Notes: generated by a model from the letters alone, not told the origin. 11,287 bases of DNA from Bacteroidales bacterium UBA4360 (GCA_002393945.1 DGSO01000001.1:87656-98942); one strand, 5' to 3'. Shown: positions 1-6,017, counted from the stretch's first letter. Translations and numbers: made by a program.

Positions 1-16
1 TTCCCAGCACCACAGG

Positions 17-42
17 AACCCGCTGATTTTCAGCGGGTTTTT
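17..42 (+). terminator. Rho-independent terminator
   Basis: A perfect 10-bp stem (17-26 pairing with 30-39, AACCCGCTGA/TCAGCGGGTT) closes a 3-nt loop and runs straight into a T-rich tail at 38-48. The T-run is on the plus strand, so it should end a plus-strand transcript that begins left of the window. The 16 bases before it (ending in CAGCACCACAGG) have the look of a structural RNA 3' end, but too little is present to identify that RNA. Confidence 0.8.
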
Positions 43-44
43 AT

Positions 45-73
45 TTTTGTTCACACTTTTGTTCACACTTTTT
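45..73. repeat. Tandem 12-bp direct repeat (TTTTGTTCACAC x2)
   Basis: Two perfect copies of TTTTGTTCACAC occupy 45-56 and 57-68 and are followed by TTTTT, immediately after the terminator. Short direct repeats next to a structural RNA terminator are where arm-type integrase sites are often found in Bacteroidales genomic islands. That role is inference, because no integrase gene is visible here. Confidence 0.75.
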
Positions 74-149
74 GGGAAATTAAACGGACCAAGTCCAAAA
101 CCCTGTGTACTCCGATGATTAGGCTAGTTTATGCTTCGGCATTGCTTCA

Positions 150-256
150 TTAAAGCACGTTTTCGGCCTTGTGCTACTTAAAGCGTGCTTCAGCCACGTC
201 CCATGACCCCGCTTAAAGCACACTTTTGCCACTCTACTGCAGAAACTGTGCTTTAA
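150..256. repeat. Four imperfect 20-bp repeats, the last inverted
   Basis: Copies start with TTAAAGC at 150-169, 178-197 and 213-232 on plus, and 237-256 on minus. A fair consensus is the third copy, TTAAAGCACACTTTTGCCAC. The first three start 28 and 35 bp apart. The third and fourth face each other and form a perfect 10-bp inverted repeat (213-222 with 247-256) around a partly pairing loop. Copies one and two also pair through AAGCACG (154-160) and CGTGCTT (184-190). This may be a dispersed intergenic repeat family or an array of protein-binding sites; the sequence alone does not decide. Confidence 0.7.
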
Positions 257-374
257 CGCCAGGACCGGCCTGAAGCTATATGAATAAGCTGGTGTATCTG
301 TGCACACCTGCTGAATGCTTCTCCTGAGGATCTTGGGCGTATTTCGCAAGCATCTGCTACTCAGTACTTTATAG

Positions 375-406
375 AAATCCCATGCGCAATATGACGCATG
401 GGATTT
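375..406. terminator. Symmetric hairpin, possible bidirectional terminator
   Basis: A perfect 12-bp inverted repeat, AAATCCCATGCG (375-386) and CGCATGGGATTT (395-406), encloses an 8-nt loop. A-rich and T-rich ends flank the GC core on either side, as in bidirectional terminators. No well-supported gene lies directly beside it, so it may be a leftover from deleted neighbours. Confidence 0.55.
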
Positions 407-442
407 TAGCAACTGACTGACAATAAGGCGATTGCGGAAAAC

Positions 443-562
443 GGCCATAAAGAGTTGCACAAGGTGGCGAAACAGGTCGGGGATCATGTGCACCGGATGC
501 CCCAGAAGTAGGATTCATGCACAAGGTCCTCGGCATAAAGGACCACCTTGTGCAACATGGCC
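443..562. repeat. Long nested inverted repeat
   Basis: GTTGCACAAGGTGG (454-467) is the exact reverse complement of 543-556. Outside it, GGCCAT (443-448) and ATGGCC (557-562) also match, offset by five unpaired bases (449-453). A second hairpin is nested inside: 519-530 pairs with 539-553 around an 8-nt loop with a 3-nt bulge. The core TGCACAAGGT therefore occurs three times, twice direct and once inverted. This could be an RNA structure or an inverted duplication scar. Confidence 0.65.
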
Positions 563-675
563 GCGTCGGCGGAAAAAGTCGCCGCACAGTGGCGTTCTTC
601 TGTCAACTTTTAGATTTGCACCATCGTTCAGGGAGGACACTTCATTCCACTTTAATCTATCAACAAGGTTCCCAA

Positions 676-722
676 CAAAATAAATTAATCGGCCTCCCAG
701 TGTATTGGAAGGCCGAATTAAT
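676..722 (-). terminator. Probable terminator of the fic gene
   Basis: 684-695 (ATTAATCGGCCT) pairs with 710-722 with a single bulged base, and the inner CC/GG bases can extend the stem. Read on the minus strand the hairpin lies 32 bp past the fic stop codon and is followed by TTTATTTTGTT, a U-rich tail. A second small hairpin, TGACAG/CTGTCA (748-753 and 759-764), overlaps the stop codon itself. Confidence 0.6.
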
Positions 723-753
723 GTGGTGCCTGGAGGAAGTGATGATTTGACAG

Positions 754-1845
754 TTATTCTGTCACAAGAGAGTAATTTGTGCTTCGGCCGCCTTCGTCGT
801 TTTTGCGAAGGACCCCTTTCTCAACGAGGTCTTTGATATCATTCAAAGCGGTATCAGACGAACACTTGCCAATCTTGGCCCACTTGCCGGAAGTGAGTTT
901 GCCGAAGAAGCCGTCGAACTGCATGTTGATGATCTTGCGCTGGCGCTCGTTCACTGCCAGGTCGCGGTGGTTCTCCCAGAAGCGGGCCTTGGCCAGAACA
1001 GATGCAAGCGTCTCTTCAGTAGAGGATAGCGCACGGTCGAAGCAGTCAAGGAACCAGAGGAGCCAGGCGGTGATGTCACCATCGCCCTTTTGAGTTTTCT
1101 CCAGTACATCATAGTACTCCTCCTGCAGGATTTTCATTTCGTTGGATATGCTGTAGAAGCGCTTGGAGGAACGCTCGCTACGGGCAAGCAGCATATCCGT
1201 GATGGCGCGGGTGATGCGGCCGTTGCCATCGTCAAAGGGGTGGATGGAAACGAACCAGAGGTGGGCGATGCCGGCTTTGAGGACGGGGTCTATGCCGTTA
1301 TCAGCATTTACCCAGTCGATGAAGCGGTGCATCTCTTCTGGTACGCGCTCCGGCCCCGGAGCCTCGTAGTGGACTTTCTCGTGCCCCATCGGCCCAGAGA
1401 CTACCTGCATTTCTCCGGTGCGGTATTTGGCCACTTCTATGGCGTAGAAGCCGCTGCGACCCGTTGGAAACAGGACATTGTGCCAGCCGAAGAGGCGGTC
1501 GTCGGAAAGGGGCTGGTCGTAATGCTGCGTGGCGTCCAGGAGCATCTCTACGATACCTTCAACGTAGCGTGATGCAGGCACCAGACCGGCAGTATTGATG
1601 CCAAGGCGGCGGGCGATGGAGGAGCGGACTTCCGTGAGGTTGAGGACTTCGCCTTCTATCTCGCAGGAACGTACGAGTTCCAGGGACATGGTGGTGAGCA
1701 TGGCTTCGTCCTGGAAGTCGAAGCCGAGGGACAGCATTCGGCCCAGCATGAGGCCTTGTTTTGCCCTTACGGGGCCGAGTTTGTTCATCACAGCCTCTTT
1801 GTCATAGCTGAATTCCCACCAGTTATTTCTTTGATGCAGGTACAT
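754..1845 (-). CDS. Fic-domain AMP-transferase (DUF4172 type, self-inhibited)
   Basis: A 363-residue protein of the Fic (filamentation induced by cAMP) family, which usually transfers AMP from ATP to hydroxyl side chains of target proteins in the cytoplasm. The N-terminus (about 1-85) matches the DUF4172/Fic_N type, beginning MYLHQ with a WW..F element. Residues 60-65, SCEIEG, fit the inhibitory motif (S/T)xxxE(G/N), placing it in the class whose own N-terminal helix blocks ATP binding. The catalytic loop HPFDDGNGR is intact at 202-210 and is followed by an ITR. Residues about 295-360 look like a winged helix that could bind DNA. I chose the ATG at 1845 rather than the in-frame ATG at 1905 because family members start with MY.HQ and the promoter -7 box lies at 1866-1873, inside the longer version. 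It stands alone, with no antitoxin gene beside it. All catalytic residues are present, so it is probably functional; the target is unknown. Confidence 0.93.
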   Translation of the reverse strand: MYLHQRNNWWEFSYDKEAVMNKLGPVRAKQGLMLGRMLSLGFDFQDEAMLTTMSLELVRSCEIEGEVLNLTEVRSSIARRLGINTAGLVPASRYVEGIVEMLLDATQHYDQPLSDDRLFGWHNVLFPTGRSGFYAIEVAKYRTGEMQVVSGPMGHEKVHYEAPGPERVPEEMHRFIDWVNADNGIDPVLKAGIAHLWFVSIHPFDDGNGRITRAITDMLLARSERSSKRFYSISNEMKILQEEYYDVLEKTQKGDGDITAWLLWFLDCFDRALSSTEETLASVLAKARFWENHRDLAVNERQRKIINMQFDGFFGKLTSGKWAKIGKCSSDTALNDIKDLVEKGVLRKNDEGGRSTNYSLVTE

Positions 1846-1865
1846 AGTCTTGCGTTGTTTGGATG

Positions 1866-1896
1866 CAAATCTACTGTATATTCGGCGAAAAAGCAA
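1866..1896 (-). promoter_or_regulatory. Promoter of the fic gene
   Basis: Read on the minus strand, TAGATTTG (1866-1873) is a perfect Bacteroidota -7 box (TAnnTTTG). A TTG at 1894-1896 sits exactly 20 bases upstream as the -33 element. The start codon follows about 20 bases downstream, giving a very short leader. Confidence 0.75.
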
Positions 1897-1942
1897 GATA
1901 TTCACCGATAAAAGCTCGGCGAATATCGGCTTTAATCACCGA
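1878..1942. promoter_or_regulatory. Four-copy operator-like motif over the fic promoter
   Basis: The 11-mer ATATTCRCCGA recurs four times with small changes: ATATTCGGCGA (1878-1888, plus), ATATTCACCGA (1898-1908, plus), ATATTCGCCGA (1916-1926, minus) and TTAATCACCGA (1932-1942, plus). The first copy lies between the -33 and -7 elements and the second abuts the -33 element, so a bound protein would block transcription. The first two are exactly 20 bp apart, on the same face of the helix. The C-terminal winged helix of the Fic protein is the obvious candidate binder. Confidence 0.6.
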
Positions 1943-2023
1943 TTATTTCTTCTTCAAAGCCTCCTCCATCTTCTTGATGGCGTCCTTCTTGGCCGCTTCG
2001 GCAATGTCGATATCCCCTGGCTG
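1943..2023 (-). other. In-frame 26-codon tail after the stop of the flavoprotein gene
   Basis: Directly after the TAA at 2024-2026 and in the same frame, 26 sense codons run to a second TAA at 1943-1945. They encode a lysine/glutamate-rich helical tail containing DIAEAAKKDAIKKMEEAL. No start codon lies at the head of this stretch, so it is not an independent gene. It looks either like the severed end of a longer ancestral protein or like a readthrough extension. It stops just before the Fic operator region. Confidence 0.6.
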
Positions 2024-2509
2024 TTATTTCTCCCTGACTCGTTTGCCAGACATGTGCTCGATGGAGAAAACGAGTATCAGCGCCCTGGGGGCGTTGCGCT
2101 GCATATCGGCCTCCATGTCGTAACCGTCGGGGAAATACTTAGCGCCAAGCTGCCTGAGGCGGCTGTCCTTTTCAGCCTCATCCTCAAGGACATGGACGCG
2201 TCCGAAACAAATTACGCTCCTTACATGGTACCACCAGTCTCCGGGTTCCTTCTGCGGTTCGTCTATGACGGTGAAGCATGCTTTGTCATCGGCACGGATG
2301 GCGTCCAGCTTGTGGCCTTCCACCGCACAGTGGAAAAAGAGCTTTCCATCCTTGTACAGGAAGTTGATGGGGACAGAATAGGGGTAACCGCCGTCTCCAA
2401 TGACCGACAGGAATCCGCGATGGGCCTTTTGCAGTATTTCAACGCACTCCTCCTCCGGAAGCTGCTGTTTGAACCGGCGCATGGGCCGAAATGTATTGCC
2501 GATACTCAT
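2024..2509 (-). CDS. Pyridoxamine 5'-phosphate oxidase-like flavin-binding protein (NimA-related)
   Basis: A 161-residue split-barrel protein of the PNPOx-like group that includes the nitroimidazole-resistance Nim proteins; members bind FMN or related cofactors and reduce small substrates. Residues 30-83 carry the typical strand pattern (GFLSVIG..GYPYSVPINFLY, then KLFFHCA.EGHKLDAI). The C-terminus IEHMSGKRVREK is typical of the subgroup. The chosen ATG (2507-2509) overlaps the TGA of the nitroreductase gene as ATGA, the usual sign of translational coupling; an ATG two codons earlier (2515) is also possible. It is the last gene of the operon and, with the nitroreductase before it, makes a flavoenzyme pair. 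After its stop the frame stays open for 26 codons, described separately. Substrate is unknown. Confidence 0.85.
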   Translation of the reverse strand: MSIGNTFRPMRRFKQQLPEEECVEILQKAHRGFLSVIGDGGYPYSVPINFLYKDGKLFFHCAVEGHKLDAIRADDKACFTVIDEPQKEPGDWWYHVRSVICFGRVHVLEDEAEKDSRLRQLGAKYFPDGYDMEADMQRNAPRALILVFSIEHMSGKRVREK

Positions 2510-3180
2510 AGCCATTCAAAGTTCTCCTTCCCTGCCGCGGCCTCAAAGTGATACTTCACGATGCCAAGGTCGATATTGGTGTAGCCTGCCATTGAGAACA
2601 GCGTCTTTGTCTCAACCTTGTTTCCCCGGTGCAGGATGAACTTGAACTTCTGCTGATTGATGGCCGTAGGGGCCAGAAGTGCCGCTTCCATACCGTCCTT
2701 GAACCACTGCGGGGCAACGCCGTCGGCCTCGTAGAAGTTTTCCATCGGCTTCTGAGGATGCTGTACGCCTGGAATTGTGCCATAGCCAAGAGCAATGACA
2801 CAGTGGACAACGTCTCCGTCCCTGAGGGAGAAGGCGCCGGGGATCTTCTTGTAGGTAAGTCCAACCCAGCAGGTATTCAGACCCAGCGTCTGAGCAAGCA
2901 GGACCAGTTTCTCGCCATAATATCCGACCTTCTCTTCGGCCTCCTTGCCCTTGGGGCCTGCCATCACGAAGTAATTCCTCACACCGGAGAACTGGCCGTA
3001 CTTCCACATCCCGGATGCGAAAGCCTTAGGTTCTTCCAACACCAGCTGGACGTTCAGGCCGCTTTCGGCATTGATATTGCCGATTGCTGCGCTGATAGCC
3101 GATGCTTTATCGGCCTCGATGGGTTTGTCTGCATATTTCCGCACGGAATGCCGCGCCTTGATTGCTTCTAATTCTGTCAC
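2506..3180 (-). CDS. Nitroreductase family protein (TM1586-like)
   Basis: A 224-residue FMN-dependent nitroreductase-fold protein, expected to reduce nitro compounds, quinones or similar substrates with NAD(P)H in the cytoplasm. RHSVRKY at 10-16 is the phosphate-binding start of the family. GEKLVLLAQTLGLNTCWVG (89-107) is the central helix and strand, LGYGTIPG (131-138) the loop that lies near the flavin, and APTAINQQKF (170-179) the second half of this subgroup's repeated fold. The start is a GTG at 3178-3180, since no ATG exists near the conserved N-terminus. It begins 18 bp after the NUDIX gene and its stop overlaps the next start. The length fits the family, no residue appears lost, and the physiological substrate cannot be inferred. 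Confidence 0.9.
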   Translation of the reverse strand: MTELEAIKARHSVRKYADKPIEADKASAISAAIGNINAESGLNVQLVLEEPKAFASGMWKYGQFSGVRNYFVMAGPKGKEAEEKVGYYGEKLVLLAQTLGLNTCWVGLTYKKIPGAFSLRDGDVVHCVIALGYGTIPGVQHPQKPMENFYEADGVAPQWFKDGMEAALLAPTAINQQKFKFILHRGNKVETKTLFSMAGYTNIDLGIVKYHFEAAAGKENFEWL

Positions 3181-3198
3181 AGTTCGATTATATTTTTT

Positions 3199-3597
3199 TT
3201 ACATGCCCGAATGCAATTCTCTTTCAAGGAGCGGCATCAGGATTTCGTCTGCAGGCAGCCACTTGACGGAGTGCAAAGTGGTCGAATCCAGCCATTTGGC
3301 GGCCTCATGTTCATTGAGATGCAGCGCATCATGCGTGAGGGAGCACATGTAGCAGTGCATCGTCAAATGGAACTGCGGGTAGTCCCACTCTACGGTATGC
3401 AGTAACTTACCCACATTGACATCGGCAGAGAGCTCTTCCCTGATTTCCCTGACAAGGGCCTCTTCGGGAGTTTCCCCCTCTTCCATTTTCCCGCCGGGAA
3501 ATTCCCACCAATCCTTGAAATCTCCATATCCGCGCTGTGTGGCAAATATCCTGTCGCCTTTGCGGATGATGGCTGCAACGACTTCTATTCGTTTCAT
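3199..3597 (-). CDS. NUDIX hydrolase, MutT-like (deoxy)nucleoside triphosphate pyrophosphatase
   Basis: A 132-residue NUDIX hydrolase that should cleave a nucleoside diphosphate linked to another group, most likely an oxidised or non-canonical NTP given the MutT-like start KRIEVVAAIIRKGDRIFATQR. The NUDIX box GX5EX7REUXEEXGU spans 36-58, with G36, E42, R50, E51, E54 and E55 all present, so metal binding is intact. The second glycine of the motif is serine (S57), a tolerated but uncommon change. FPGGK (33-37) is typical of the MutT subgroup. The ATG at 3595-3597 overlaps the TGA of the upstream hydrolase gene as ATGA, so I prefer it to the in-frame ATG eight codons upstream. The exact substrate is not predictable from the sequence. 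Confidence 0.92.
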   Translation of the reverse strand: MKRIEVVAAIIRKGDRIFATQRGYGDFKDWWEFPGGKMEEGETPEEALVREIREELSADVNVGKLLHTVEWDYPQFHLTMHCYMCSLTHDALHLNEHEAAKWLDSTTLHSVKWLPADEILMPLLERELHSGM

Positions 3598-4316
3598 ATC
3601 TTTTCCAACTCTTTTAAACACCAGCTAAAGGCCGATGCCAGGCGCTTGTCGCCATCCTGGAAATGACCTCCGGAGTTCCAGACCAGCGTGCAGTTTTCAC
3701 TCCCAAGCTGGGCCTTGAGAAGTTCATATTCGCCGCGGACGCAGTCCCCTACCCGCTTAATGAACCGGTTTTTAACGTGCTCTTCCTGATCTCCGAGGCT
3801 TAAGTAAACCTTTGAAGCCTTCACGTGATGAGCCTGTGCAAAGTCCATCCAGTCTTTGATCCAGAGGGAAGGAGAAGCCGCTGCGACAGCCGAAAAACGG
3901 TCTGTCTGCATGGACGACCAAAGGGCGAACAGTCCGCCCAGCGAGTAGCCGCCCAGAATGACGGGAAGCTTGCCGTAATCGGCCTCCAGCGCAGGCAGAA
4001 GGGACTCCGTAACATATTGAAGCGTATCGCCTGTCATGGTCCCCACTTCCGGTTTGCGGTTGATGGCATCGTCGTGCCAGGGCATAAGGTCCAGATCCCA
4101 GTCGAAAACCTGAAATGCCGCCAAGACAAAAGGGACGCCGCAGTCCTCAGAAATCAACTCTGCCGTATGGTCGAAGATGCCCCGCTCATGATTGCCAAGC
4201 GTTTGAATCAGAATATATTTCGGTCGAATAGAATCCGAAATAAAGCATTCACGGCCGTTTATGATGCATGTCTTGTGGTTCACGTCATACAAAGCTATGC
4301 ATGATTCTTTATGCAT
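3594..4316 (-). CDS. Alpha/beta-hydrolase, putative esterase
   Basis: An alpha/beta-hydrolase of up to 240 residues. The nucleophile elbow GYSLGG is at 123-128 (Ser125). A likely acid is Asp176 in SLGDQEEHV and the likely base is His218 in GGHFQDGD, so a full triad can be drawn. No signal peptide is seen, so it should act in the cytoplasm; the substrate is unknown and could be an ester, thioester or peptide-like compound. The ATG at 4314-4316 overlaps the end of the lipoprotein gene by 8 bp. The conserved part appears to begin near residue 18 (CIINGREC), and a promoter-like box (4290-4297) lies within the first ten codons. Translation might therefore start later, for example at the in-frame GTG for residue 12. 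Its last codons overlap the NUDIX start. Confidence 0.82.
   Translation of the reverse strand: MHKESCIALYDVNHKTCIINGRECFISDSIRPKYILIQTLGNHERGIFDHTAELISEDCGVPFVLAAFQVFDWDLDLMPWHDDAINRKPEVGTMTGDTLQYVTESLLPALEADYGKLPVILGGYSLGGLFALWSSMQTDRFSAVAAASPSLWIKDWMDFAQAHHVKASKVYLSLGDQEEHVKNRFIKRVGDCVRGEYELLKAQLGSENCTLVWNSGGHFQDGDKRLASAFSWCLKELEKI
4272..4302 (-). promoter_or_regulatory. Internal promoter-like element, copy of the operon promoter
   Basis: TAGCTTTG (4290-4297, minus) fits TAnnTTTG. The surrounding 31 bp match the operon promoter segment at 5062-5091 at about 25 of 30 positions with one gap; both read CTTGTGG.TCAC....TACAAAG on plus. It lies inside the first codons of the hydrolase gene as annotated and could drive the last four genes separately. 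No convincing -33 element was found. Confidence 0.4.
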
Positions 4317-5031
4317 TAGGCTGTTGGCCGTCGTGGGCCTTCCACATGCACTCGGTGATCTTCATGTCGGAGAAGACCGCGGTGAAAGAGGACTCTTCAG
4401 GAGAGCAGGCGTATATGCCGAAGGATATTTCATCGGCACCGGCGTACATGTGGCAGATGCGCATCTGGCTGAAGTTCTCTCCGTCGGTGGAGCATTCGAT
4501 GCAGTAGTCGTCGGCCCGGCGGGAGAAGCGGTACCACATGGTCTTGACATCGGCGGGGATGGCTGTAGTAGCCCAGTCGGACCAGCCGTTGTTGGTGGCG
4601 ACGCTGCCAAGGTGCTGGAACTCGGCGTTCTCATATTCCACGGAGCCCTTGAGCCAGTTTTCGCTGTCCAGATACATCACGATACCGCACTGGTCGAAGC
4701 GCTGGTGGCTCTGCGTGAAGTCCGTCTTCACCACAAAGCTGAAGTACTGCTCACGGGTTTTCATCTGAAGCACGGGGGCATTGTCGTTGCGGAAATGATA
4801 ATAGGTCCGCTGCCAGAGGTCCGTGTGCGGAGCGGTTGTGATGGAAACGGTGCCGTCCTTGATTTCGAAGGCAGCCGGCTCCCTTGTCCACTGGAGCTGG
4901 TCAAGATTAATCTGACCGCCGCATGCAAGGGCATCGGCCACGCTGTCAACGAATTCAGGGCTATTCTGAGAGGGGTTTCCGCAAGATATTGCCAGGACGA
5001 TCAGTCCAATGCAAAAAGTCAGTTTATTCAT
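4309..5031 (-). CDS. DUF1349 family lipoprotein
   Basis: A 240-residue protein with an N-terminal lipoprotein signal: MNKLTFCIGLIVLAISC, a charged start, a hydrophobic stretch and a cysteine at 17. The lipobox AISC is slightly unusual at -3. The mature part (about 43-228) matches the DUF1349 fold, a concanavalin-like beta-sandwich; DLWQRTYYHF, QCGIVMYLDSENWLKGSVEYEN and WYRFSRRADDYCIECSTDG are its characteristic segments. Members of this fold often bind carbohydrate, but activity is unproven. No acidic or lysine-rich surface-export signal follows the cysteine, so it may face the periplasm. An upstream in-frame ATG at 5052 would give a seven-residue longer start. The longest frame, from 5091, begins above the -7 box and is therefore unlikely. 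It is the first gene of the operon. Confidence 0.82.
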   Translation of the reverse strand: MNKLTFCIGLIVLAISCGNPSQNSPEFVDSVADALACGGQINLDQLQWTREPAAFEIKDGTVSITTAPHTDLWQRTYYHFRNDNAPVLQMKTREQYFSFVVKTDFTQSHQRFDQCGIVMYLDSENWLKGSVEYENAEFQHLGSVATNNGWSDWATTAIPADVKTMWYRFSRRADDYCIECSTDGENFSQMRICHMYAGADEISFGIYACSPEESSFTAVFSDMKITECMWKAHDGQQPNA

Positions 5032-5061
5032 ATCTATAGATTCAGCGTTCATGGTGAGAGC

Positions 5062-5091
5062 CTTGTGGCTCACAGAATACAAAGTTAGCAT
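5062..5091 (-). promoter_or_regulatory. Operon promoter with leader hairpin
   Basis: TAACTTTG (5080-5087, minus) is a perfect -7 box about 50 bp upstream of the lipoprotein start. A TTTG at 5114-5117 is 26 bases further up, too far for a standard -33 element, so the promoter may need an activator such as the adjacent AraC protein. Right after the box the leader can form a hairpin, GTGAGCC pairing with GGCTC-CAC (5054-5062 with 5067-5073 on plus), that ends next to the ATG at 5052. Confidence 0.55.
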
Positions 5092-5207
5092 TATTTCCCG
5101 TAATTCCCGCCTTCAAACGGGTTCAGAATCATTTGCCCAGAAACTTCGGACACTAACATGACCTACCAGCAGATCAAAGACTGGATGGAAAACTACGAAC
5201 TCTGGGA

Positions 5208-6017
5208 CTAAGACTGCCCCATGCGATACTCTGACGGCGTTTTGCCGATGGTGCGCTTAAGATAGCGCGTGAGCATCGGCGGCGCAGGGAAATGCATCCG
5301 GTCAGTGACCTCGGTAAGGGTCAGGGCCGGATCATTCAATAACAACAGTATCTCATGGACCGCATAATACTCAATCCAGTACAGGGCGCTCTTGCCGGTG
5401 ATTTTCTGGCAGATGGCCGAAAGGTACTTTGGCGTCACGCAAAGCTCGGAAGCATACCAAGCCACTTCCCTGCTCTCCCGGCAGTTCTGCTGTACGAGCG
5501 TCAGGAAACGCATGAAGAGACTGGCCGAATTCTCGTCGGTGTCGGACTTTTCCATTTCCCGGGAGTAAATGTCCCACATGTCCATGAGAAGAAGCTGGAA
5601 CACGCGGCCCACCAGTTCGTCGTGGAAGATTACGCGGCCGGAGTGGATTCTGCGCCAGAACTGGGCGAAATCGGCCTCGATGATGTCCCACTCATCAGCC
5701 TCCAAATGGAAAACCGGGTGGGTTTTGATATACACATAGCCCTTGGTCGCCCAAACCTGCTCCGGGTTGTACAGATTCAGGAAAGGATTGGAAATCAGGA
5801 GGATATCGGCATCAAAATCAGCCGAATAACTCACGCTTGAGATGAGCGTCGTCATCTGCCAGATGACAAGGTCTCCGGGGCCGGCCGTAAACGGCCTACC
5901 CATTGCTTCAAACCGCATCTCGCCGCTTCGGCAAAGGATGTGACAGTGATAGTTTTCCTTATATGCGTCCGGATATTTCCCGTCACCAAGGGTATTGAAT
6001 ATCAAAAAATCTTCCAT
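5208..6017 (-). CDS. AraC-family transcriptional regulator
   Basis: A 269-residue DNA-binding regulator. The first part (about 15-110) looks like a small cupin-like ligand or sensing domain (CHILCRSGEMRF, AGPGDLVIW). The C-terminal part has the two helix-turn-helix units of the AraC/XylS fold: EVAWYASELCVTPKYLSAICQKITGKS (183-209) and LTEVTDRMHFPAPPMLTRYLKRTIGKTPSEYR (234-265). In the second helix PAPPMLTRYLKR replaces the commoner .S.FSR.FKK pattern but keeps the spacing. I start at the ATG at 6017; the in-frame ATG at 6149 would place the likely promoter inside the gene. It ends about 180 bp upstream of the five-gene operon in the same direction, making it the natural candidate to regulate that operon. 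The ligand is unknown. Confidence 0.9.
   Translation of the reverse strand: MEDFLIFNTLGDGKYPDAYKENYHCHILCRSGEMRFEAMGRPFTAGPGDLVIWQMTTLISSVSYSADFDADILLISNPFLNLYNPEQVWATKGYVYIKTHPVFHLEADEWDIIEADFAQFWRRIHSGRVIFHDELVGRVFQLLLMDMWDIYSREMEKSDTDENSASLFMRFLTLVQQNCRESREVAWYASELCVTPKYLSAICQKITGKSALYWIEYYAVHEILLLLNDPALTLTEVTDRMHFPAPPMLTRYLKRTIGKTPSEYRMGQS

Larger units (their letters stand above)
74..753. other. Gene-poor, repeat-rich intergenic region
   Basis: Open frames here (up to 124 codons on minus and 83 on plus) do not look like any protein family I know and follow the repeats, so I do not call them genes. The stretch instead carries several base-paired elements, listed separately: four 20-bp imperfect repeats (150-256), a near-palindrome at 287-312, a 12-bp-stem hairpin (375-406), a nested long inverted repeat (443-562) and a terminator-like hairpin (684-722). 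One short frame, 410-511 plus, reads like the end of a real protein (it contains NKAIAENGHKELHKVAKQ before a stop) and may be a gene remnant. It is too short to assign. Confidence 0.6.

Noticed and set aside
1..16. tRNA or tmRNA 3' end
   Set aside because: Only about 14 bases are inside the window and the acceptor pairing cannot be tested, so no RNA gene is called.
150..256. CRISPR array
   Set aside because: Repeats are imperfect and only about 20 bp, spacers would be 8-15 bp, and the last copy is inverted. No cas genes are present.
119..493. 124-codon minus-strand frame
   Set aside because: It is read through the imperfect repeats and a terminator-like hairpin, has an irregular composition and no family features.
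1090..1572. 160-codon plus-strand frame
   Set aside because: Antisense to the Fic catalytic region, which has an intact HPFDDGNGR motif on the other strand.
1850..2551. 233-codon plus-strand frame
   Set aside because: It lies opposite the NimA-like gene and the Fic promoter; its sequence has no recognisable motif and the minus-strand gene has clear family features.
4261..5088. 275-codon plus-strand frame
   Set aside because: It is the antisense shadow of the DUF1349 lipoprotein gene, low in Lys and rich in Val, Gly and His, as expected of a mirror frame.
5106..5121. Terminator after the AraC gene
   Set aside because: CCCG/CGGG gives only a 4-bp stem and no T-run follows on the minus strand.
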